Positions 1 to 9,355 of a DNA stretch of 64,000 bases are shown piece by piece (within the stretch, counting starts at the first letter, position 1; each line of letters begins with the position of its first letter). Made by a program: the position numbers and the translations under genes. The stretch lies in assembly GCF_025024155.1 (NCBI RefSeq), contig NW_026251729.1, forward strand, positions 1-64,000, given 5' to 3'. Under the pieces are notes generated by a model that did not search any database, was not told the DNA's origin, and worked only from the letters and a program-made list of their open reading frames with translations. The DNA is from Gamsiella multidivaricata (Eukaryota; Mortierellomycota; Mortierellomycetes; Mortierellales; Mortierellaceae).

Positions 1-823
1 GGACGTCCCGTTGATCGCTACTCGTAAGCGTCTTGTCTCGAGCGCCTTAATATGATAGCCCTAGAATCATTGCAGCCTGCTAACAGTAGATCGACTTCTT
101 TGTTAAATGTCTAGTCTCTTTACGATTCGTGGAGAATTTATGAGGGCGGCTAAAATTCTGAGCAAGAATGGCGATGGTGCCATTACGCGTCTATGCTATG
201 AAAGAGAGGTACCCTCACATCAGGAGAGGAACCGGAATAGTAGTATCGACCACGGTGACGACCAGGCCAGGGACAGGTCACAGCAAAAGGAAAGACCGAG
301 TTCTCGTGGGTCGAATGCTGATGGCACCGCACTTGATAACAGCAGCAGAGGCGGCGGCAAAAGAGGCAGCAGTGGTCGTGTGGGGACCTTTCCTGCAGGG
401 GAGGACAAGCTTCAGGACCGTGATAGTCCAGCGCACCCGCGCGTCAAAGTCCAAGGGACACATGAGGGCGGCACAGGCTCGTTATCGGGAACGGGGCCGC
501 ATGAACAAGGACAGAGGCCGCGGAGTGGAAGACGGAGCTTTTATAAGCGTGCGACAATTGGCAGTGAACCTCGAAACTTTACGAAGGTATGAAGGGGTTC
601 CTTGCTGCCTTGGTCGAGGAATTTCGTCCGCTCGCGAGAAAAAGAAGGCCAAGGCATCCGATACTTTGTACAGTACATACTGTTTTTACAAAAAAAGAAT
701 TAGAATAAAAAAAAAAGTTTTTTCAAAGAAAAAACGAGTTGAGTGCATTGATTCGGATATGCCTTTTATTATTGTTAACATTTCTACTGTACAATGTATG
801 TGGTTGCTGAGCTACCCGATTCG
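1..823. other. unassigned left-edge stretch
   Basis: No gene could be established here. An open frame runs on the plus strand from an ATG at 168 to a stop at 825-827; it is Arg/Lys/Ala-rich and ends in a Lys-rich tail encoded by an A-rich tract near 680-740. A second overlapping frame (107-592) is equally open, which argues that both are compositional. I recognise no domain in either. It could be the 3' exon of a gene beginning outside the window, or chance. The frame ends on the last codon of the convergent permease gene. Confidence 0.3.
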
Positions 824-2624
824 TTAATATGAGTAGACAAAGTCGAGACGATCATCGCCAACGTCTTTTGTGGTCTCGTTGTAATGTCTCCAGTCGTCTG
901 CGGTCCAGCCCTTGGTGATACTGGCGCGCTTCTTGTTGAGATAGATGAAATGGTATCTCTGGAAGATAAAGAGCAAGATGGTGATGATCAAGGACCCGAA
1001 CAGGATCCACATCCCTGTGAAGAAGCGGGGAGCGTCCTTGCTGCGGAAGACGTTTGAGCCAGCAATGGCGGTGATGTTGACGGAGATGATGTACATGGCC
1101 AACGCGATCGTCCGTTTGCCCACAGGGGCTGTGTTGCTGGCGATCCAAGCAGCCTAAATTGCAAGCTTAAAGGTTAGTCATCTGTACGTTTTTCATTACT
1201 TTGCAAAGATAGAAAAAAGAAATGCGACTTACATTGACAGGATGCCAGCAGGTTTGTCCACCCATCGTGAAGATCAAGCAGATATAGAGACTGTACTTAT
1301 TCGCATTGATGGGCAACAATGCCAAACTGGCAACGCAAGCTGCGTAGTACAACGTCGCAGCCGCACCATGGAACGCGCGTTCATTGAACCGATCAGACGA
1401 ATAGGAGACCGTGGACATGATAATCAAGCCCAGGATGTAGCCAGGGATGGTCATCAAGTTTGTCTTCAATGCATCGAATCCCAGCATCTTCAGAATTATG
1501 GGTGTAAAAACCGTAATGGGCGCCGAGGGTAGGAGCCCAAAGAACCCGATCAGGACATTGGGCCAGATGCGCGGGGACAGGAGCGCACGTACAATATCAG
1601 CCTTAGGGACGACGCTTTTGGAAGGGTCGGCTTTTGAGGGATCGTCGCGGATGAGACGGGTGATAGCGATCAATTCCTGGCGCTCGGTCAGGTATCCAGA
1701 GAAGCGCAGGAACCCCTTCGTGCCGGTTGGACCCTCGGGAAGGATGAAGAAGGACAGCAGACCGACAAAGGCCGTGGCGACCCCCTCGATCAGGAACAAC
1801 CATCTCCAGCCAGCCAGACCAGCAATCCCCCGCATGTGCAGGATAAAGTACGAGAGCACACCTGCACAGGAATTGGCGACCGAGAGTGTGCTCCAGAAGA
1901 TGGAGAGGCGAAGGGCCATCTCTTCGCGTTTGTAGTAGGTGGTCAGATAAATGGCAATCCCCGGGATGTAACCGGCCTCGAAGGTACCCACGAGGGCGCG
2001 GCAGATCAGGAAGGAGACCCTGTCCTTGAGCCAGATATGGGAGGCGGTGGCAAGCCCCCAGAAGAACATGAGGAAGGGAATCCAGCGGTGAGGACCGACG
2101 CGGCGGATGATCATGTTGGAAGGGATCTCGAAGAAGCAGAAGAAGAGAACAAAGATGGTCGTGCTGAGCGTGATGGTGTTCAGGTCGATATTGAGGTCCT
2201 GCATGAGGTTGTCAGTCAAGGCATTAGACAGATTGCCGCGATCGAGTTGTAGGAAGAAGACTACGGTGAAGGAGGGGGGTTTCCCAAACGATAAAGAAGC
2301 ATGAGTAGTTGTGCCTATTTAAATGCTTGAGAGTGTAATCCATTAAGGTGAGAAAGATAGGGAACAAGGTGCATACTTACACATGACGCCGATCCACGAG
2401 AGGACCTTGAGATCGAATATCCGGACGAGCTGTTTCTCTTCTGCAGCGGTCCATGTGAGATCGTGGTCGTAGTGTGGATTTTGCTCGCCCAACTTCCTCA
2501 GTTTCTCATCCGGGGTGTCCGCCTGATTCGGACCGCTGAGTGTGGAGGCGACGCTGCCCTTGCGCTCAATGTCCTCGGGTCCTTCATACCTGTATTCGTA
2601 CACCTCTTGCTTCTCGGACGACAT
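824..2624 (-). CDS. MFS transporter, anion:cation symporter (Dal5/Soa1-like) family
   Basis: Three exons on the minus strand: 2624-2381, 2260-1233 and 1153-824, phases 1 and 0, giving 533 residues, a normal length for fungal anion:cation symporters. The ATG at 2624 is the first in frame; the cytosolic N-terminus (about 75 residues) is polar and charged. Exon 1 ends in the first membrane segment and joins at the family signature around DRGNLSNA. A long series of hydrophobic segments follows, with a polar central loop near residues 260-290, then a hydrophilic C-tail of about 50 residues. The family (allantoate, nicotinate, pantothenate and sulfonate permeases) imports organic anions across the plasma membrane. 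The substrate cannot be read from sequence, but the divergent TauD-type dioxygenase makes a sulfonate plausible. Donors are GTAAGT. Confidence 0.9.
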
Positions 2625-4489
2625 GGTCAATGTAAGAGTGGGGAGACGTGTGCGGGTATGGAGTTACACGGTAGATGATAGATAGGGCTACCTTTTTTTT
2701 TTTTTCTTTTTGGGGTGAATGGAAAAAAACTACAAGGAGTCCCGGAAAAGGGTAAGTGGTGTGAATTTATACGGTGCATTAAAGTCCAAAACGATCGGGG
2801 ATTGAGGAACGATGATTCGATAGAGTTGAGTCCATCCCCGCCTTTTTTGGCACTTTGTAGCAGCCAGAAAGAGGGGGCTTCCTCAGCTCGGTGCTCAAAA
2901 AGGGGAATGATTCGTTCTCAATGTGGGGGGTCTGTCTATGGTATGTTTGCTTGAGGGCAGGCAAGCGTGTCCCTGTCAGGTAGAGTGGAATTGCATTGAG
3001 CGCATGGCGAAATGGGCAGACATAAATGGTGTGATCGCCCCGATTCTGAGAGCGCCCTGCATTCTGTGAGGATGACTTTGCTCTGTATTACAGGTTTGTA
3101 CCTGGCCATGCATGGGGTAATGGGTTCTGCAGAAAATATTTGCCGATACCAATAGATGCGATATGAGATCGCTGTTTCTTTATCTCAAGGGGGTGCCAGA
3201 GAAACATGTGTGCAGGGTGAGCAATTGGTGAACAACGATGGCACGGTCCTTGTCCTCCACCGTGGATAAACAATCCACCTCTGGCTTCTACCAGAGCATG
3301 GTCCCACGGAGATGATGGGCATAAAGTACGCTCCCTGCTAGAACGAATAAGGTTGTCTGTGTAACCATGCATTTGCACCGAGGATTGAATGTTGCAATTC
3401 GGTGCAAAACGCGCGTCTTTTAAGGTTAGAATCACCTCTTTTTGCCTTGATGTGGGTCATTCCTAGTCTACCGAACCATTCGACCACGAATTATCATAAT
3501 CAGATGCATACCACTTTTCCACCAAACCTGGTATTGTCTAGGGACTGAAGGCTTCAATTCAAAGCGAAAGGAGGAGATATGAAGTATTTTACCCCAGTAC
3601 AGGACCAGGATTAAGAGCAGAACTCTGAGGGTCGGACTTCCATGGCACTCCTCCATACCGGTGTCAAGTTAAACCATCGAGTCAAAGACTAGCGGTACTC
3701 CACACTTGTTCTGGCTTTTGGTACAACCCCATTATTGTCTTTGCTTCGCGGTTTTTCATCTCTTGGCGGATGTGCCATAGGATGTCGCTGGTTGTCGCCA
3801 TCCATCTCAAAAAAAAAAAAAAAAAAAGAACTGGCGAGCTAACCATGATCAGCTTATCGCCTCGGGCTACTGGCCGCACGTTGAAAATGCAGTTAATGGA
3901 TCAAGGGCTTTGCGCGCTTTGTCATTATCAGTGAAAAATCAAGAGTCTGAACAACAAATTCTTGTATGCTCATTTTGCGAATTTAAATTTAACACGCGGT
4001 AGCCGCTTCTTCGAACGAGTTGAGGCAACATGCGACAACCATGTCGCCATCTTGTCTCCTCATGTTCAAAAGATCTCTTTTTAATCACGCTTGTGCTTTT
4101 AAAAAGGAAACCCATTGGGTACTCAGGTACCGCAGCAGGAAACAAGTGGGTAAAAGAAGTGTTAAGGACTTTACAAAGACGCCACTTCTCCATTTTCTAT
4201 GTCACACCTACATCCAACCTAGACAATGTAGTTGTGCCTACGCCTTGGTTGCTCTTTCACGACGCGATATCTTGGCCAATTCATTCGTGATCAGTATTTG
4301 CCCCGTCTCGGGTAAAATATCATTCGGACTTAGTTTCCGGAGGGATTACTTGTCTGTATAAAAGCCCTCGTGTCCTTTGCTCTTTTTCTTGTCATCACCA
4401 ACGAGCCAGCAAGACAAAGCACCAAGCAACAGCAACGCTTCGCCCAACAAAACAAAACCACCGCTCACTTCAAACCACAGCAACCAACC
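2625..4489. other. divergent intergenic region between permease and dioxygenase
   Basis: About 1.9 kb with no convincing coding potential on either strand; the short open frames have no recognisable motif and overlap each other. It contains T and A runs (about 2692-2706 and 3809-3827) and should carry the promoters of both flanking genes. I saw no CACGTG motif that would point directly to sulfur regulation. Confidence 0.6.
4357..4364 (+). promoter_or_regulatory. TATA box of the TauD-like gene
   Basis: TATAAAAG lies about 126 nt upstream of the ATG at 4490, followed by a C/A-rich leader. Position and sequence fit a core promoter. Confidence 0.6.
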
Positions 4490-5770
4490 ATGGCTCCAGC
4501 AGTTTCCGACAAGATTATTCTCTCCGCCACTACGAAGGACGCATCTCTTGCCGATCGCAACACTCATGCTACTCGCGTCGCCGGCAAGGGTGCTGATCCT
4601 GAGAAGAAGGCCCTGTTCGCTAGTGTCACCAAGCGCATCGATTACACGCCCAAGATCGGAACTGAGTTACACGGCATCAAGTTGACTCAGTTGACTGAGC
4701 AGCAAGCTGAGGAACTTGCTGCTCTTATTGCAGAGCGTGGTGTCGTCTTCTTCCGCGACCAGGATGACTTGGACGCCAAGGAGCATGTCAAGCTTGGCGC
4801 TCGCTGGGGGTGAGTTTGGGAAATTTGTTCCTCAACAATCTGGCCATTATCTTTGAAAGTACAAGCTATCCTAACAATGTCTCTTGTTAATCTGGCGACC
4901 ATAGACCCCTGCACATTCATCCTCTCGTCCCTCACGACACTGAAAACCCTGAGCTTATCGTCCTCGACTCTCGTCTCAGGTAAGGACATGAGTCCTAATG
5001 AACAATGTTGCAGAGCACTCAAGGAATATATTACAATGAAACTGACTGTCAATTCCATTAACCGTGCGTTTAGCCCCCCAAACCGCTACAACACCAACAA
5101 CTCGTGGCACTCGGACGTCTCCTTCGAGCCTGCTCCCTCTTCGTTCTCGATCCTCAAGTTCGATGAGATCCCCGAAGCTGGCGGCGACACCGTTTGGTCC
5201 AATGGCTACCAGCTCTATGATGATCTCTCGCAGCCCATCAAGACCCTCCTCGAGGGACTCACCGCTACCCACACCTCGGATATTTTCCGCGCCTTCCAGA
5301 CCAGCACTGGCCGCAAGACCTTTGGAAAGCTGAACGACTCTGAACACCCTGTTGTCCGCACCAACCCCGTCACTGGCTGGAAGTCGGTCTTCACCAACTC
5401 TGTCTTCACCCGCGAGATCAACAACGTCTCTCCCGCAGAGTCCAAGTGGATCCTCGAGTATTTGAACGACTTGACTTCCAAGCGTCTGGATTACCAGGTC
5501 CGCTTCTCGTGGGCAAAGCACAGTGTCGCCATCTGGGATAATCGTTCAACTTTCCACACCGGCGTCCCAGATTTCAGGCCCTACTATCGCCGTGGACTCC
5601 GTATCACTGTCTCAGGAGAGGTCCCCTTCTACGACCCTAACTCGGGCACGCAGGCCAAGGCTTTCGAGGCCACTGCTAACGCTATCATTGCTAAGCAGGA
5701 AGCAGCCGAGAAAGCCAAGCAGGAGGCAGCCGAGAAGGCCAAAGAGGATCCAGCCCTGCAACTTGCCTAA
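4490..5770 (+). CDS. TauD/TfdA-family 2-oxoglutarate/Fe(II) dioxygenase (Jlp1-like)
   Basis: Three exons: 4490-4809, 4905-4979 and 5074-5770, with phases closing to 363 residues. The ATG sits in a good context (CCAACCATGGC) after a C/A-rich leader. The HxD iron motif is H144-x-D146 within NNSWHSDVSF, the GGDT loop lies about 36 residues further on, the distal iron-binding His is H293 in the segment WDNRSTFHT, and the Arg that binds 2-oxoglutarate is probably R304 or R308. Enzymes of this family hydroxylate taurine or other sulfonates (releasing sulfite) or aryloxy-alkanoates. The closest fungal reference is yeast Jlp1. The C-terminus carries a short Ala/Glu/Lys repeat (two copies of KQEAAEKA), unusual for the fold and probably a flexible or helical tail. 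The divergent permease suggests uptake and cleavage of the same substrate. Confidence 0.9.
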
Positions 5771-6468
5771 ACAGGCCAGCACGAGTCCATCGTATGCATT
5801 CTCTCTCAACGCCTTTTGTTGAACAAAAAGTGATTTGTTTGTAAATATTAATAATCAGAGGCCACTACCCCCTCTTACTGAGTGTGAATAAAATGAAAAA
5901 ACTGCGTACATTGCGTTGTCTCCGATAAATGGTAGTGAGGTGATGTTTGAAACGCGACGCACGACAATCAGGTCTCTGGTTATGCCCCTAAGAGTAGCGT
6001 TTGAAAAAAAAAAAAAAAAAAAAAAAAAAGAAAGAGAAAAAGAAAAGGCGACCGGTACCCTTTCTGGGGCCAGCAATGGATTCGAAGCGCTCGTGTCCTT
6101 GCCATGTTGCCTATGCACCCTGTTTAAGAGCCTGTTTGAACTCTTTTTTTTTTTTTTTTTTTGTCTGGACAAGCCAGCCCTACTGCGCGGATAAGAAGAT
6201 GTTTGCTCAGAGGGTTTTCTACGGAAGAATAGCTCGTGCCTTTTGGGGTTGTCTTGGTGAGCCTAGGTCGTGCACCGATGGCGATTTGGACTCATGGAAC
6301 AGGGCCATGGGGTTTGCGATCGGACCGTACTTATAAAAACCGGGTCATTGCAAAAAAAAAAAAAAAAAAAAAAAAGAACAAAAAACTCTCCTACCTCAGC
6401 ACAAACCGACCAAAAAGACTTGCTCGATACACACGATCCATTTGCCAAACACCATAACCATATTCGCC
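5771..6468. other. spacer with opposed homopolymer runs
   Basis: No gene seen. It holds A26 at 6004-6029, T19 at 6144-6162 and A24 at 6352-6375. The first two are oppositely oriented and about 115 nt apart, so a transcript through here could fold back on itself. Confidence 0.6.
6332..6339 (+). promoter_or_regulatory. TATA box of LPMO copy 1
   Basis: TATAAAAA lies about 130 nt before the ATG at 6469. It is followed by the A24 run, so the tract would fall in or near the 5' leader. Confidence 0.5.
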
Positions 6469-7146
6469 ATGCATCACAAACGTCCCATAGCATTCCTATG
6501 CTTATGTTTCCTCTATCTCTTGCCCCTCGCATCAGTCTCCCAGGCCCATGTCGGACTCTTGCGCCCCTGTTCTCGTGGAAGCCCTCGCGCTGGCTGCCCG
6601 CCTGTCTCAAATGGCCAGTACATAGATTATGACCTCAACTCCCCGATCGGAACCCACGACATCAAGAACGCGCCCCTGTGCAAGCAGACCATTGCATCCG
6701 CCACCCGCACCACCGTCCAGGCTGGCCAGGACCTCAAAACCGAGTACTCTATCGGCGCTACCCACGGAGGTGGACACTGTCAGTGGGCTCTGTCGTATGA
6801 CAATGGCAAGACCTGGGTTGTGCTCAAGACCCTGATCCGTCGCTGTCTCCAGAACGCCAGCGCATCCTACTCTGTCGACGTCCCAATCCCTAAGAACGCA
6901 CCCAACGGCAAGGCGATCTTCATGTGGCTCTGGAACAACGCCATCGGCGACCGTGAGCTGTACTCCAACTGCGCGGACATCACGATCAAGGGCGGTGTCA
7001 ACGGCGGAAGCTTGAAGGGTGTTGCTCCCTTGATCGCCAACTACGGTAACTCGAGTCTTTTGATTCCCGAGTTCGGAAGCCCTGGACAGGATGATAAGCA
7101 TGAGGCATTTGCACAGCGAAAATCGGTCACCGTTTCTGTGTGCTAG
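6469..7146 (+). CDS. secreted AA11-like lytic polysaccharide monooxygenase, copy 1
   Basis: Single exon, 225 residues. Residues 1-26 form a signal peptide with a hydrophobic Leu/Cys-rich core ending SVSQA, so cleavage leaves His27 as the N-terminal copper ligand. The second histidine-brace residue is H99 in ATHGGGHCQW and the axial Tyr is Y165 in RELYSNC. Order and spacing match the fungal AA11 (chitin-active) type, which shares the NSPxxx...PxCK and NREMYxNC blocks. Here the usual HGGGS becomes HGGGH. The predicted role is copper-dependent oxidative cleavage of a beta-linked polysaccharide outside the cell; the substrate is not determined, and own-wall chitin remodelling or scavenging are both possible. 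There is no carbohydrate-binding module or Ser/Thr linker. The C-terminus (SVTVSVC) differs from copies 2 and 3, which end GPKK. Confidence 0.85.
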   Translation: MHHKRPIAFLCLCFLYLLPLASVSQAHVGLLRPCSRGSPRAGCPPVSNGQYIDYDLNSPIGTHDIKNAPLCKQTIASATRTTVQAGQDLKTEYSIGATHGGGHCQWALSYDNGKTWVVLKTLIRRCLQNASASYSVDVPIPKNAPNGKAIFMWLWNNAIGDRELYSNCADITIKGGVNGGSLKGVAPLIANYGNSSLLIPEFGSPGQDDKHEAFAQRKSVTVSVC

Positions 7147-7931
7147 ATCTGATACTAATGCCAGTATCCGTAAAATAAAATTGTGTATCAACCCTTAAGT
7201 CAGCGGCACTTTTTGTAACTGTCCATATGAGTCTCTGTCGGACCGGTGCAGCTGAGGTCCTCCTCTCATTTCCACTCCAATTCAAGATGGCAAGTCACGG
7301 GGAGCAGAGACATTAAGCATCCAAGGATGGCATCCAGGACATCCAACGGCATCAACACGGATCTATCCATCCAAGCACACATCGCCAGCGTTGCAGAGGG
7401 ATATTTCGGCATCATTCATCTCCAGGAACTAGGACGGGAACTGGGGAACCGAAAAACTATTTGATTGCAAGCAAAAATCATCTTATTAGCATGCGTCTGC
7501 ATTCAACACATTCGAAGACCTTTGCAAAACGACAAAGTGGCTCTTCACCCTATCAGCATCCTATGAATGGCGATACTTAATTGCTCGGTAGCGAGTTTAA
7601 GAACGGACGACAACTCGAGACTGGGCTCGTGCTTGCTTTGTTGCATTCGCAAGGGATCTTGGTTTTTCGTGCCCAAACAACAGGACGACCAGACCATCGC
7701 GCTTTCGTCTTTGAGAAAAGAGCCAGCAAAACACGACGTCCTCTTCTGCAGGAAGCGAATAGACGATCGGCACGGTGATCATCAAAAACAACAGTGCATC
7801 AAAAGACACGTCTGCCACTGGAGACTATAATCAATCACCAAGCGCCTTTTTATTTTTTATTTTCAAACCAGGATCGCCCACCAACCTTCCAGGATCTGCT
7901 TGCATCTTCCACCTCCAACAACTTTCTCGCC
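7147..7931. other. intergenic, 3' of LPMO copy 1 and promoter of eL43
   Basis: An AATAAAA-like motif at about 7172-7180 probably serves polyadenylation of LPMO copy 1. The remainder has no supported gene; the part just before 7932 is C/T-rich, as expected for a ribosomal-protein leader. Confidence 0.5.
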
Positions 7932-8485
7932 ATGAGCTCCTCTTGCAACGAGATCTCCTAACCAGACCCGCTTTTTCTCATCCTACCCTATTGTTCCACC
8001 ACAGGCTAAGCGCACTAAGAAGGTCGGAGTTGTTGGTAAATACGGTGTCCGTTATGGTGCCTCGCTCCGTAAGCAGGTCAAGAAGATGGAAATCACCCAG
8101 CACAGCAAGTACACTTGCACTTTCTGCGGTCGCGTAAGTATTTCCCCTTTCAGCGTCTGAAGGAATTGATTTTGATATGGAACCAAGGCGAGATGATAAG
8201 GGTGTTCATCATTGACGTTGGAGGATCGGTTCTGGGTTGAGAGCGGCAAGAGTATTGGGCACCTTTGATGAGATCAGGGAGACGATGGCAAGCCTTTGCT
8301 AACGCTACGCATTGTATTTTTGTTTCAACTGAAAATAGGATGCTGTCAAGCGTCTGTCCGTCGGTATCTGGAAGTGCCGTGGTTGCAAGAAGACCATGGC
8401 TGGTGGTGCCTGGACCTTGTCCACCACCGCTGCTGCCACCGTCCGTTCCACCACTCGTCGTCTCCGCGAGATCATGGAGGTCTAA
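7932..8485 (+). CDS. RPL43: 60S ribosomal protein eL43 (L37a family)
   Basis: The model is join(7932-7934, 8005-8133, 8339-8485), 92 residues, the exact family length. Exon 2 begins at the conserved AKRTKK and runs to a zinc-binding CTFCG pair; exon 3 carries the second pair (CRGC) and the WxLST/RRLREI end. The zinc-ribbon protein sits in the large subunit near the E site. Exon 3 and the 8134-8338 intron (GTAAGT, branch GCTAAC, acceptor ATAG) are clear. The start is less certain. The acceptor at 8004 directly precedes the GCT Ala codon, so the ATG must lie in an upstream exon. The only well-placed ATG (7932, context CGCCATG) is followed by AGCTCC rather than GT, although a CTAAC branch and a normal 70-nt spacing are present. 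No in-frame ATG exists upstream of 8005 without splicing. Confidence 0.85.
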
Positions 8486-8941
8486 ACATTCCTCGTTTTA
8501 CCCGCCAGAACTCGAGCAGCTTTACTTTCGCGAATAAAAAACGGTCATGGTGTTCCGAAGCACGAAAGGAAAGAAAAATGAAATGAGAAAGCGACAGCTG
8601 AAGGGAAGAAGAAGTGAAGGTGACGGATGAAAAGAAAGGATAGAAAGAAGGCGAAGAAAGAAGGCGAAGAAAAAGAAAGAAAGCCAAGAGAAGAGGTGTC
8701 GTGGCAAAGTCAATAATGAAACGCGTGGAAGTGATTGTAAAGGAAAGGCGGTGTATGGGGAAATAATGTCACTAGTCTGTCAACCGTCTCTCTCTTTTCT
8801 CCCATTTCCGTTTCCTCTTTGCTTTTCCGCTCGTTGCACCTATTAAAATATTCTGCCTTGTGTTCTCACATGTAACACCATGAAGCGAGCTCCATTTGAC
8901 TTTAGCGCGACAATACAGGATAGAGTAGAGAGTCCAAACAG
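8486..8941. other. purine-rich spacer 3' of eL43
   Basis: The region 8560-8700 is dense in GAAAG and GAAGAAAG repeats. No coding signal on either strand. Confidence 0.5.
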
Positions 8942-9355
8942 CTATGCTTTTATTTTTATGACTTCTGGATATCGCCTCTTGTTTTTTTTGGATTGTTTTG
9001 ATTCTTCTTCCTGGTCCTCGGAACGCCGCTTGTGTCCTTTTAACTTGTCCAGATATTCGACGTGGCGACGTGGGAAGATCTTTGAAAAGATGTTGTCGTC
9101 GAGACCGATAGATACATGCCAGAGGCCTGCAAGTTCGGGCTCAGGATCGGGTCGAACCTGAAATTTGACAACCTCGGCAGGGTAGGTGATTACCATGCTA
9201 ATATATCTCCCAATCGGGCAGTAGTCCTGCAGTTGTGGCAGTTGCTGTTGATCAATTGGACACTTAGTATCCCGTTTATTAAGAACATGTCTTCCATCTC
9301 TCGCTACTGCTGCTTCGCCAACATTGTTCTTTTGTCCGCTCTACCAGACGAGCTT
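8942..9355 (-). pseudogene. Crinkler-type C-terminal tail fragment
   Basis: A minus-strand frame open from about 9355 to the stop at 8942 has the end signature of fungal Crinkler-family (CRN/CR) proteins: a CPxGxYISMVITYP block, a PDPEPEL block, a DDNxFxxIFPxxHVxxLD block and a basic, Lys/Glu-rich end. It has no start codon, NTPase or header of its own and lies just downstream of another, differently ended Crinkler tail. It may be the remains of a second gene copy or of tandem recombination between tails. Recognition is from family memory and was not searched. Confidence 0.55.

Noticed and set aside
4020..4361. Plus-strand frame upstream of the TauD-like gene
   Set aside because: No domain, overlapping equally long frames, and it runs into the TATA box of the dioxygenase gene; treated as chance.
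5916..6336. Lys-rich frames across the A26 run 3' of the TauD-like gene
   Set aside because: Coding potential comes solely from the homopolymer.
6607..7191. Long minus-strand frame across LPMO copy 1 (also seen opposite copies 2 and 3)
   Set aside because: It is the antisense shadow of a highly biased coding sequence; the plus strand carries the signal peptide and copper-site motifs.
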